A stretch of DNA of 64,000 bases from Iris pallida (Eukaryota > Streptophyta > Magnoliopsida > Asparagales > Iridaceae), in contig JANAVB010010791.1 of NCBI GenBank assembly GCA_029216955.1, positions 9,546,221 to 9,610,220 on the forward strand, read 5' to 3'. This document shows positions 33,745 to 43,191 of this stretch, piece after piece (position 1 is the first letter of the stretch; each line of letters opens with the position of its first letter). The translations under genes were made by a program, and so were the position numbers. The notes beneath the pieces are model-generated. The model was not told the origin of the DNA. It was given only the letters and a program-made list of their open reading frames with translations, and ran no database searches.

Positions 33745-35289
33745 TCACACATCCTTTGAGAGTCTCAGAAGCTCGTATAATGACAACTTGGCCGGTGTGT
33801 TAGCCAATTGCGCCAAGATGTCGAAGTTGTAGGGCCTCTCCAGCCCCTGTGGTGTCTCTTTTCGGAGGGATTTGTCAAAGCGAGTCTCCTTAGGCCTAGG
33901 CTTGTCGGTCGTCGGAGGCTGAGCCGGTCCCGGAGCGTCAGTTGTAGTCGGCTGATGATCTTCAGCCGAGTTGTCAGCCACGGGTTGGGATTGTGCCCCA
34001 GACCGAGTGACGACGGCTGTAGCTTCTTCGATATCTACCGAGATTGTGCGGCAGGACCTGACTTTTCTACTCTTCTTCTTGCAAATGGAAGATGGTGTGG
34101 GCTGAGTCACTTCTGATACCAAGTCTGGATGGACCCACATGACCTTCCCTCGTGATGTGGTGAGAGGCACTAGACCAGCAGCCTGATCTCGGGGAGGTGG
34201 AAGATTAGCAATCTCCATTGTCGCCAGAGGGATGGAGACCACACCGTCTTGAGTTTTCGTCGGAGGGAAGCTGCCAAATTGTACCGATACCATATTGGCT
34301 GCCACGGTTACCTCTTCGAAATCGATGGCCAGAGCGTTCGAATCGATGAGATTTTGGATGTACCATTTTAGCTGGTAGCAGTCATGTGTAGCATGGTGGA
34401 CGTAGCGGTGGTAATTGCAGTACTTTGGGTTCTCTATGTTTGCCGGTCGAGGTTCCCGTCTTGTTGGAGGAAGCTGAATTCTGTCTCCTTGTATGAGCAT
34501 GTCCAAGATGGGCTTGACGTGACCGTCTTCGAAGGAGTAAGTAATTTGCGGCCATTGTTTGTCTGCCGACTTTGGCTCAGGTTTCTGTGCTGTGTCAGCC
34601 ACCATAGCCTGCTTACCCCTGCTGTCCCGATTGTTGGAGGGGCTACCCCCATTATCGTTGTTGGTGTTAGGACGCTTGCCCTTGTTATCTCCGTCCGAGA
34701 TGTGCAATCCCAATTGGCGAGCCTTCTTCAATCGTTCTTCGGCGCTTGTGGCACTGATGATAAACGTCTTCCAGTCCTTGAATTGACTTTCACCCATCCA
34801 GAGACTGATTATTGGGAGCAATCTCTTTTGGCAAATTTCAATCAAGAAGGAATCTGGATTCCCAGACGACAACTTCATTGCGGTTTGGCGAAATCGCTCA
34901 ATGTAGTTCCTTGTCAGCTCTTTCTTCCCTTGAACGACGTCCATGAGGGTGGACATTGTGATGTCCTGCCCTACTTCGTAGAATCTCTCCAAGAACATAC
35001 GCTTGAAGCCGGCGAAGGAGTAGATGCAGTTGTCCGGCAGGTTGCGATACCAGTCGAAGGCGACCCCTTCCAATGCCCCGATGAATAACCGTGTGAGGAT
35101 GGCATCGTCATGGGGCAGATGGTCGGTGGTGACCTCAAAGTAAGTGATGTACCGACTTGCGGAGGTCTTGCCAACATAAGGATTGATATTGAACGGCTTA
35201 TATCTTGGTGGGAATGGAACATCCCTCCAGGCAGCAGGATATGGTTGCCGTATTCTGAGATCTTGAGAGTTTTCTCGAGCGTGAAACAT
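33745..35289 (-). CDS. Element A gag
   Basis: 514 codons from ATG 35289. The retrotransposon gag core spans residues 20-180 (SRYITYFEVTTDHLP, GVAFDWYRNLPDN, FLERFYEVGQDI, IERFRQTAMKL). A low-complexity NDNGGSPSNN linker follows, then a zinc knuckle-like CNYHRYVHHATHDC (C291, H294, H299, C304), the C-x2-H variant seen in Tat-type gags. Gag builds the particle that packages the RNA. The frame is open upstream to a TAG (35302-35304) five codons before the ATG. It ends at a TGA (CGA in the lineage, by comparison with B), which cuts it from the protease. Confidence 0.8.
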   Translation of the reverse strand: MFHARENSQDLRIRQPYPAAWRDVPFPPRYKPFNINPYVGKTSASRYITYFEVTTDHLPHDDAILTRLFIGALEGVAFDWYRNLPDNCIYSFAGFKRMFLERFYEVGQDITMSTLMDVVQGKKELTRNYIERFRQTAMKLSSGNPDSFLIEICQKRLLPIISLWMGESQFKDWKTFIISATSAEERLKKARQLGLHISDGDNKGKRPNTNNDNGGSPSNNRDSRGKQAMVADTAQKPEPKSADKQWPQITYSFEDGHVKPILDMLIQGDRIQLPPTRREPRPANIENPKYCNYHRYVHHATHDCYQLKWYIQNLIDSNALAIDFEEVTVAANMVSVQFGSFPPTKTQDGVVSIPLATMEIANLPPPRDQAAGLVPLTTSRGKVMWVHPDLVSEVTQPTPSSICKKKSRKVRSCRTISVDIEEATAVVTRSGAQSQPVADNSAEDHQPTTTDAPGPAQPPTTDKPRPKETRFDKSLRKETPQGLERPYNFDILAQLANTPAKLSLYELLRLSKDV

Positions 35290-36589
35290 GGCTCGGAGCT
35301 CCTAGACCTCTCTTCTCGCTTCTCGGGCCTCATCCACAGCGGTGGAGACCGTTACTTCAGGAGAATTAATGCCCGGGTTTGGTACCGCTGAATTCTAGTC
35401 CGTATTTACCGCGGGACCCGCGCTTGTTTGGCCAAGCGTCCCTTCTTGCAGAGTTAGAAGGGCCGCTTTGATCTCGTCCACAGACTTGACCAAGGCAAGC
35501 AATATGGCTTCGAGAGTGTCGATGCGTTGGCGATCACTGGAACCACCTTGGCTGCTGTCTGTCATGAATACCATTTTTATATGAGGAGAGATGGATGGAG
35601 CGGTGGAGGAAGCGCTCTCTGAATCGTACCCTTGTAGTGAGAAGTCATCGAGATATGTGGGAATGTTCTCTTCTGGTTCGGACTCAGAAGGAACAGTACC
35701 CCCAGTCTCCGAGTTTGCCTCGTCTTGGGAGTCGTGGACGTCCTCGGGGACGTCGGGGTTTGCTGCATCTGATGGGAGAGTTGTTCCCCCGGCTCGTCTT
35801 CTTGGAACATCGGATTATCGTGGAGGTTCGGAGGAGTGCTACCCCCAGTCCCAGCAACCCCCAGTGGTGTGGACGACGAATCTCCCACTGTAGCAGATTT
35901 CGTCTTAGGACGGGTACCTTGGAAAACTCCGATGGTGGACACCCGCTTAGACGACCGTCTCTTAGTCATAGTGGTTGATATCTTCAGGCTAGGAGCATTT
36001 GTCTTTTTCCCTCTCCCATCGGCAGGGACTTTCTGAGCAGAGTTGCAGGAGACGACGGGAAGTGCTTCGTCTTCTGAAGACGGCTGTTGCATTCTTTGAA
36101 AGACGGACTGCCGGTCTTTTCGTACTGTCACGTTATTGCAGCAGCAGTTGACGATGACTTGGGTGCAGTGACGTCCGTGGGAGGACTCTTTACACCCCGA
36201 TGCATCTTCTCTTTCCTTGTATTTGTGGAGGATGGCCTTATGCAAGTCAGATGGGTCTGGATCGACCATGTTTGCTCCCTAGATTTTGGGAGACTTTTGC
36301 GAACCTCTCTGTCCGTTTGCCGCCGGAGGCTGGACTCGAGTGGTTCTGTACAACTTCCCACCTGAGGCCCGCATAACGGTATACGGGACGCTCGGATGGT
36401 CAGAGAACGGATCAGCGGACCGAGCTTATCAAGCTCGCGCTGCCCTAGACTTCTTCGCTCTAGTGCGTAAGGACACATAGTAGGAAGAGTCTAGGTGATG
36501 CTGGAGGGAGTCAGACATATCTTTTTGGAAGCACAAGAGATCAGGACCATAGGAGAGGTGGTCGAAGACGGAGCCACGCGGGGTAGGCA

Positions 36590-36775
36590 TTATGCGGCTA
36601 TCATCAACAATCTTCATGCGGCTGGCAGACGTAGCCGCATAGGTATTCTTCATGCGGCTGGGAGTCTCAGACGCATGAGTTTTCTTCATGCGGCTGGATG
36701 ATCTGGCCGCATAGACTTTCTTCATGCGGCTGGCAGATTCAGCCGCATGAGCATCCTGCATGTGGTTGGCAGACT
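36590..36775. repeat. Inverted CCGCAT/ATGCGG pairs inside ORF1 of element A
   Basis: Units of about 36-39 bp each carry AGCCGCAT followed 11-12 bases later by ATGCGGCT (for example 36633-36640 with 36652-36659). Three to four units are recognisable, some decayed. Each could fold into a short stem-loop. In the minus-strand frame they encode SRMKK-type repeats. Confidence 0.7.
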
Positions 36776-37163
36776 TGGCCATATGAGCGTTCGGCTTCTT
36801 CTTGGGGTGCATAGAGTCGCTCTTTGTCCCTGCAAGTCCAGCATCGTAGTGCTTTCCTCTGCCGGACTTGGGGACAGCAGAGTCCTCTATGGCTCGAAGT
36901 GGAGCCGTATGAGAGTCGCCTTCGCCGTCTTGGGTAGCAGAGAGTACCCCGTCCAGAGCTTGTGGAGGAGCAAATAATTTTGGCCTCCACTCGCAGCGAG
37001 CTTTCTTTGTGCGGGTTCGCTTCTGGACCGGGCCAGCACTTCCTTTAGAGAGCATTTCTTCAAACGCCTGTTGGTCGAAGCGGACGACCATCTTCTGTTG
37101 CGTGGAGCCAAGTTTGGCTGCATCCAATTGCGTCACCAACTCCTCAGCCATGGAGAAGTTTGT

Positions 37164-37180
37164 CCCCAGCAGAGTCGCCA
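37164..37180 (-). other. Primer-binding site of element A
   Basis: On the minus strand, TGGCGACTCTGCTGGGG lies three bases after the LTR end. It is complementary to the 3' end of plant tRNA-Arg(ACG), as I recall that tRNA, with two mismatches, and such sites are known from Tat/Ogre elements. B has the same site at 49772-49788 with one further change. Confidence 0.7.
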
Positions 37181-37183
37181 TCG

Positions 37184-38590
37184 TGTTTGCCATAAAATAT
37201 AAAAGAACAGAACAATTATCGGAGGACTGGACTTTTACTTCACAATACAAACTCGCTTGTACAAAAAAAGCCTATGGACGAAAACCTAGGTACAACAATC
37301 TAAGTACAATTGTTTATTTTAGATTCTGGGGGGTGACGGTAAAGGCTCGGGAAAGCGACGACTGCTCTGCCTTACTCCTTGGACGATCGGGTGCAACCTT
37401 GGCTCTGTAGAAGAACTGCTTGGCGTTGATGAAGAAATGCTCTCTCTTCAGGCTCTCTGGCTCTCTATGTCTCTATGTGTGTCTGTCTCTGTCTGCGTCT
37501 ATCTCTGTATCTCTGTATGTGTATATCGGTGTGTATTTTTGCAAGGGAATGGCACCCTGCTATTTATAAGAATGGGGGGCCTCATTAGGGTTTGCAATGA
37601 TTGCCCATTCTTGAAAGTCGGCGGCTAAGGATCACTGGATCTTGGCCGTTCATCGAGATTTGAGCAATAAATATGATTGCATCAAATCTTTTGTTGGTAA
37701 CTAATGCTGATTGACATAAATCCTCCTGATTTGTTATGCCAACCTCGGATTCCTCGACAGGTGTCTTTAATTGGCTTATTTGCAAATGATCTGATTTGAT
37801 CCCAATATTTTATTAGGATATGTTCAGGGATTTCGATCAATCTGATGCCACGTGCCCTATTATCATGCCACGTGTCATAACCGCAAGCCACATCAGAGAT
37901 CTGAGTTGCAGGAAAGTTACTCCTCATTAGGCCGCATAAGGCTGTCCACGTGTCAAGGCTGCCTAAGAGTGGCCCCTTGACCATTTGGACCGCATGATAA
38001 TGATTTGAGCCGCATGAGTGTGGATGACCGCATGAGTGAACCGCATAGAGATAGTCCTCGTGAGCCGCATGGGGATGGTCTTTGTGAACCGCATGGAGCT
38101 AGTCTTCGTGTACCGCATGGGGCTAGTCTTCATGAGCCGCATGGGGCTAGTCTTCGTGAGCCGCATGGGGCTAGTTTTCGTGAGCCGCATGGGGGAGCCT
38201 CCGCTTGGGCTGCATGGGGGAGTCTCCACTTGGGCCGTATACGACTGTCCACGTGTCAAGGCCGCATGACAGTTTCTGAATCTCGGGGGATCATGTCAGA
38301 GATTTTCTTCGCTTCCCTAAGAGTCCGTCATTATGAGGGAGTCATAATGATATCTTTGCGTCAGAACTGTCACCTTGTCAGAGCTGTCAGCCGTCAAGGC
38401 ATTTAATACAGTAAAGGACAAACGAGAGAGCTGTTTGTAGGCCACATGACTCCTCTTTGAGCCGCATAGGACTGGTTTGAGCCGTATAGATCCGCGAGCC
38501 GCATGAATACTCGAGCCGCATGAACTCTCTGAGCTGCAAGGGGCTCTCTGGCCGCATGGATCTTTCTTTATTCTTTTCCATGCTTCTACA
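37184..38590 (-). repeat. Element A 5' LTR
   Basis: 1407 bp, matching 21126-22511. The U3 carries the CCGCAT array (37930-38560) upstream, in transcription direction, of the TATA box at 37560-37568. The R/U5 is rich in CT/GT words. It contains two 20-bp-scale indels relative to the 3' LTR (for example near 38370). Confidence 0.9.
37560..37568 (-). promoter_or_regulatory. TATA box of element A 5' LTR
   Basis: Minus-strand TATAAATAG. The same box is present in A's 3' LTR (21502-21510) and in B's 5' LTR (50146-50154). It is mutated to a TACAAATAG-type sequence in B's 3' LTR (39864-39872). Confidence 0.7.
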
Positions 38591-38815
38591 ACATATTTTT
38601 AGTGGTGGCCCATGTAGGTCTTATCCTAATGGAACTTAGGCTATAGAGTGTTATTGGGAACCTGCGAAACTAAGAAAAACTCATCACAGCATAGGATCCG
38701 TGGGAAATGGTTATGGATATTATTTTTACTATGTTGGTTATACTTATTATTTACTAGGTTTACTTATTAATTTTTCTAGGACATAGCAATCAACAGTTTA
38801 TCTTTCTATTACAGG
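38591..38815 (+). other. Element C leader between LTR and gag
   Basis: After A's target duplication the leader reads tttttagtggtggcccat and, further on, gaacctgcgaaac and ctcat. These blocks, in the same order and spacing, follow the LTR of D (12192) and of E (61133, minus strand). No primer-binding site could be assigned to a specific tRNA. Confidence 0.6.
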
Positions 38816-39499
38816 ATGGTCACGACAAGGAACGCTGGGACTACTGAGCCAACTGCATCTGATGTGCCAGAGCTTCCACCATCTCCTCCGCTTCCTTAGA
38901 CGATCACTATCGATAGCACACAGCTGATAGGAATCTTTCAAAGATTCATTGATGCTCAGGGCGCTCAGGCCGTTCAGTTCGTAGCCACCATTGCAGATGC
39001 ACTCCGATCGAGGGAGGCTCCACCTGTTCAGCTAGCACTACAAATAACGAAGCTGGGGACTGCTAGAGATTTTAAGAATCTCTTTCCCATAGATTTCGAC
39101 AGCACGAAGGGGATACTTTACGCCGACGAGTGGCTAGAGAACGTGAGAGACTGCTGAAGATCACCCGCATTCCAGAGGACCTTCAGATCGAGGTAGCCAG
39201 CATGCAGCTATATGACGTCGCCAGAGTGTGGTTCAAAAAGGAGCCTCAGCTAGTCGTTCCTCTACTTCTCTAGACAGATTTCAAAGATCTGTTCAAAGAG
39301 AAGTTTTTTTGGAGGTTGCCTGAGACAAGCTCAGGAACCAGTTCAAGGTGCTGCAGCAGGGTAGCATGACCATGGCCGAGTATACCTCAGAGTTCAGCTG
39401 CCTCAGCTGCTTTACAGAAAACTTTGTGAGCACCCCAGGGGAGAGCGCCCAGAGATTTAAGCAGGGACTTGCTCGATAGATTCGCCAGGCAGTCACTAC
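38816..39499 (+). pseudogene. Element C gag, N-terminal part
   Basis: Starts ATG 38816 (MVTTRNAGTTEP). The gag core is recognisable by pattern: FKNLFPIDFDSTKG, YADEWLENV, RIPEDLQIEVAS, MQLYDVARVWFKKE and DFKDLFKEKFF. It is broken by TAG near 38897 (after PPSPPLP), a frame change near 39150, TAG near 39272 and further frame loss before 39499. There element B is inserted, and the gene resumes at 51021. This is the only protein gene of element C. Confidence 0.75.
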
Positions 39500-40563
39500 T
39501 GTTTGTCATTGATTGTAAAAGTGCAGAACAATTTTATAGGAGGACTGAACTTAGACTCATAATACAAACTCGCTCGCACAAAGAAAGCCTAGGAATGAAA
39601 ACCTAGGTACAGCAATCTAAGTACGATTGTTTATTTTTGATTCTGGAGGGTGACGATAGAGGCTCGGAAAAGCGACGGCAGCTCTGCCTTACTCCTTCGA
39701 CGATCAGACGTAGCCTTGGCTCTGATGAAGAAATGCTCTCGAAATGTGTGGGAAGACTCTTCTGTGCGTGCCTTTGTCTCTCTGTGTGTCCAGCCGGGTG
39801 GAGAGTCTCTTTCTTTTCTTTTCCTTCATTTTTCTCCTCCGTTTGCAAGGGAATGGCACCTTGCTATTTGTAGAAGTGGGGGTGTGATCATTAGGGTTTG
39901 CAATGATTGTCCTTTGAAAAGTTGGTGGCCAATAATCTGGACCATTAATCTTGATTGCATCAAATATGGGCAATTAATGCTGATTGCCATGAATCTTCAT
40001 AATTTGTCATGACAAGCTCGGATCTCCCGCCACGTGTTCAATTTGCTTAATTACAACAAATCTGATTTGATCTGGGTAATTATGATGATTATAACAAATC
40101 TAGGTTGTTATGATTTGCTGGCAGCCATAACTCCGAGGGGATAAGACCGCTACGTGTCTCAACTGTCATGAGGATCGCCACATATCTCAACTATCGTGAG
40201 TGGGACATCCTGACAGAGCCGCATGAATGCAGTCTCTAAATAAACCGCATATGGGTGGCTCCTACACTCCTAGCCGCATGAAGGTAGCAGCCGCATGAGG
40301 GTGACGGCCGTATGAAGGGGGTAGCCGTATGAAGGACGCAGCCGCATGAAGGAGGCAGCCGCATGAGGGTGTCAGTCGCATAGGAGTGGCAGCCGCATAG
40401 GGAGCTTTGGACTTGACGGATAATGCCAGCTATAAAAGATTTTCTTCTTTTTCCTAGGAGCACGCCATCAGGTCAGAGCTATCTTTTCAGCTTTATGTCA
40501 AAACTGTCACTTCTCCTTTCTGTCAGAGCTGTCGTCAGGGCATTTAATGAAGCAGTTGCTTTG
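39500..40563 (-). repeat. Element B 3' LTR, truncated
   Basis: Aligns with 49792 to about 50838. It carries an 18-bp-period CCGCAT array (40240-40410), a mutated TATA box (39864-39872) and the deletion junction near 40559-40566. Confidence 0.85.
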
Positions 40564-40599
40564 TGGATCTGTTACCTTTTTTGTGCACTAAAAGTACGG

Positions 40600-41060
40600 G
40601 TATTGGATCATAAGGAGGGAGCTCTTTTAGGAGGAAAGTTCAGAGGTATGATCATACATGACTTACTACCTAAAAAGATGCGATATAGATTTATCTGTGG
40701 TGACAAGGATATGAGTTCAGAAGTATTTACGGGTACATAACTCAACAATCTGGGAGATTTAGAGTCAGAATGTGAGTTCAGCGGTACTAGAGGGTACGTA
40801 ACTTGTCATTCTGGGGAATTTGTAGTCGGAATGTGAGTTCAGCGGTACCACAGGGTACGTAACTCATCATTTTGGAAATTTGTAGTCGGGATGTGAGTTC
40901 AGCGGTACCACAGGGTACGTAACTCATCATCAGGGATATTTGGATTTGGAATATGAGTTCAGCGGTACCAGAGGGTACGTAACTCATCATTCTAGAAGAT
41001 CTGAAGTCGAGATGTGAGTTCAGCGGTACCACAGGGTACATAACTCAACATCCTGGAGGA
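40600..41060 (-). repeat. Tandem repeats downstream of pol in element B
   Basis: Five copies of a ~60-bp unit built on 'gagttcagcggtaccacag' and 'gggtacgtaactcatcat'. Homologous to the second repeat type of A (28900-29107). Confidence 0.8.
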
Positions 41061-41067
41061 TATTATT

Positions 41068-43191
41068 TCAGACGTAATACTTCTTTAAGAACTTGCCGTT
41101 GATGGGCAACATGAGCAAATCTCCATTTTGTTTTGCGAGGCGGTAAGCTCCATTAGAGAATACAGCATCGATGATGAACGGGCCTTCCCACTTTGGCTAG
41201 AACTTGTCGGCAGTTTTGTGAGTCATAACCATCGGTCTCCGAACTGCCAGAACGAGATCGCCCACTTGGAATGTTCTGATTTTAACCTTCTTGTTGAAGG
41301 CTCCGGAGATACGTGCTTGGTACAACTCGATTCATTGTTGAGCTAACAGGTGCTTCTTATCTAAAGCCTCCAACTCTTGCAATCGACGATGGTGATTATC
41401 ATCTGTTGTCAGTCGGTAGGCGAGAGCGACGCAGAGTGAGGGAATTTGAGTCTCCAATGGGAGAACCGCCTCACTTCCATATACTAGAGAGAATAGCGTG
41501 TTTCCAGTGGCCGTCCGTACTGTAGTGCGGTACGTCCATAAGCATTTGTCGAGCTTTTTATTCCAGTCGCGTTTATTTGGTGACACGAATTTCTTGAGAA
41601 GCTTGATGATTGTTTTTTTGAATGCTTCAGCCAGACCATAATCCGCTGGGTTGTATGGTGTTGAAGCAATATTCTGGATTCGGTGTTTGTCACAAAACTG
41701 ATAGAAAGTGTGGCTTGCGAACTGCGGACCATTATCGTGGATGATCCTTCGTGGCAGCCCAAATCGGTAGATGACGTGATGCTTGAGGAAGTTGATCACG
41801 TTTGAAGTCTTCACTTCTGCCAGCGGGATAGCCTCTGCCTATTTGGAGAAGTAATCTATGATTGCGAGTATAAAGCGGTGTCCTCGGGACGAAGGCGGAG
41901 TGATCGGACCAATGATGTCTATTTCCCATGCTTCGAATGGCCAGGATGCCACCGTCGGATGCAAAAACTCGGATGGCTGGTGGATAAAATCTGCATGGAC
42001 TTGGCAAGCTTTGTACTTTCTTGCATAGTCTATCACATCGGCAACCATCGTGGGCCAAAAATATCCCATTCGACGAAGGCGATCCTGTAGTTTCGGGCCA
42101 GGCTGGTGGGCCCTACAGATGCCATCATGAGCTTCACGCACGGCTTCTTTGGCTTCTGTGTTTGACAAACATCGAAGCAGTAATCCATCGTATGATCGTC
42201 GATACAGCATTTTTGTTTCCGTATCGTAGAAGAATCTGAGGGAACGTCTTCTAATAGAAGTGGCTTCCTTCGGATTCTCTGGCAGGATGTCGTAGACAAC
42301 GAAGTCGATGAATGGTTGTCTCCAGTCTGGTGCTTCGTCGACTGTCAGTACAGAGTAACTCTCAATACATTGAACATTATTCTTGGGACAGATCAATTCA
42401 CGGCCTATGATGTCAACCAGATGATGAGCATGATTTGGAACTACTAAGGAAGCGGCTAGGCCTGCTAGGGCGTCGGCTTCAATGTTCTGGAGCCTGGGAA
42501 CGTGTTCTATGAAGAACCCTTCTAAGGACGAGATGATGTCAATCGCTATTTGGTGATAGGAGATCATGTCTTCATGACGCACTTCGTATGAACCCCTGAT
42601 CTGGTTAACTATTAGCTGTGAGTCGCCGTATACTTCAAGGTACTCTACCTCCAGCTCCTTCGCAAGTCGGAGGCCAATAACCAAAGCATTGTATTCGGCC
42701 ACATTGTTTGAACAGGGCTCCGTGAGTGAATAAGCCCGATTGATCACCAGCCCAGAGGGAGAAATCAGTATTACTCCGACTCCAGCGACGATGTTGCCTT
42801 TGGGCCCAGTTCTGGAAGTGCCGTCGAAAAATATTCGCCAGATGGCATCATGGGAAACCGTATTTGAATTGGCGACCTTATCTGGAATCTCTTCGTCTAT
42901 TCTGATTGACTCCGAACCTAGATGAGCTGCTAAAAAGTCTGCCAGAGCTTGACCTTTAACAGCCTTCTGTGGGACGAAGATCATATGGTAGGGGGACAGT
43001 AATATCATCCAGGTAGCGAGACGGGAGCTGAGTGCGCTTAGCTTGGTCATAAGGACCCTGAGGGGGTTAACTCTTGATATGACATGGATGGTTTGTCCCG
43101 TGACGTAGTGTCGCGTCTTCTGAATGGTGAAAACCAGAGCAAGGCACTCTTTCTCCACAGCAGTGTATCGATGCTCCAGCCCCATCATCAT
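41068..43191 (-). pseudogene. Element B RNase H (end), second RNase H and integrase
   Basis: The first 450 codons (43191-41839) hold the end of the RT-linked RNase H, then a complete archaeal-type RNase H: IWRIFFDG (D123), AEYNAL (E166), YGDS (D190) and NIEADALA (D240). The integrase zinc region follows (H355, H362; one Cys replaced by Tyr in RKYKACQ). The integrase core starts at WEIDIIGP (D425). TAG at 41839 replaces a Trp codon. The core continues to 41332 with HDNGPQF (second Asp) and GLAEAFKKT (Glu), so the D,D,E set is present. A TGA at 41332 precedes the C-terminal domain, which ends KKYYV at 41068. A further stop lies in the KF*PKWEGPF stretch. Confidence 0.82.

Larger units (their letters stand above)
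35305..37181 (-). pseudogene. Element A ORF1 upstream of gag (repeat-containing, broken)
   Basis: The likely start is the ATG at 37181, whose following codons are the primer-binding site itself (MATLLG). A longer in-frame ATG lies at 37193 inside the LTR. The protein is basic and low-complexity. Around residues 130-210 it has repeats of the type AAxSxSRMKKxH, encoded by AGCCGCATG units. Further on are VMRASGGKLY, KAILHKYKERE and VIVNCCCNN. It is interrupted by TGA TAA near 36430 (CGA CAA in B), TAG near 36274, a frame change near 35740 and TAG near 35397. The 3' part (DRQRIDTLEAILLALVKSVD) leads in gag's frame to a TAG shared with B. Ogre-type elements also have an ORF1 before gag; its function is unknown. 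Confidence 0.65.
21126..38590 (-). mobile_element. Element A: giant Tat/Ogre-like LTR retrotransposon with antisense gene
   Basis: A is about 17.5 kb, flanked by a perfect 5-bp target duplication (acata, 21121-21125 and 38591-38595). It has LTRs of 1386 and 1407 bp, a tRNA-Arg-type primer site and a polypurine tract. On the minus strand it encodes ORF1, gag, protease, RT, RNase H, a second archaeal-type RNase H and integrase. Between pol and the 3' LTR an opposite-strand gene occupies 22920-27824. The dual RNase H, large size and extra genes place it with the Tat/Ogre lineage. The LTRs differ at about six of the first 130 positions, so it is not a recent insertion. Its RT active-site block and integrase core are deleted, so this copy cannot be autonomous. 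Confidence 0.9.

Noticed and set aside
34384..35088. Plus-strand open frame opposite gag of A
   Set aside because: Shadow of gag. No promoter or domain, and not kept intact in B.
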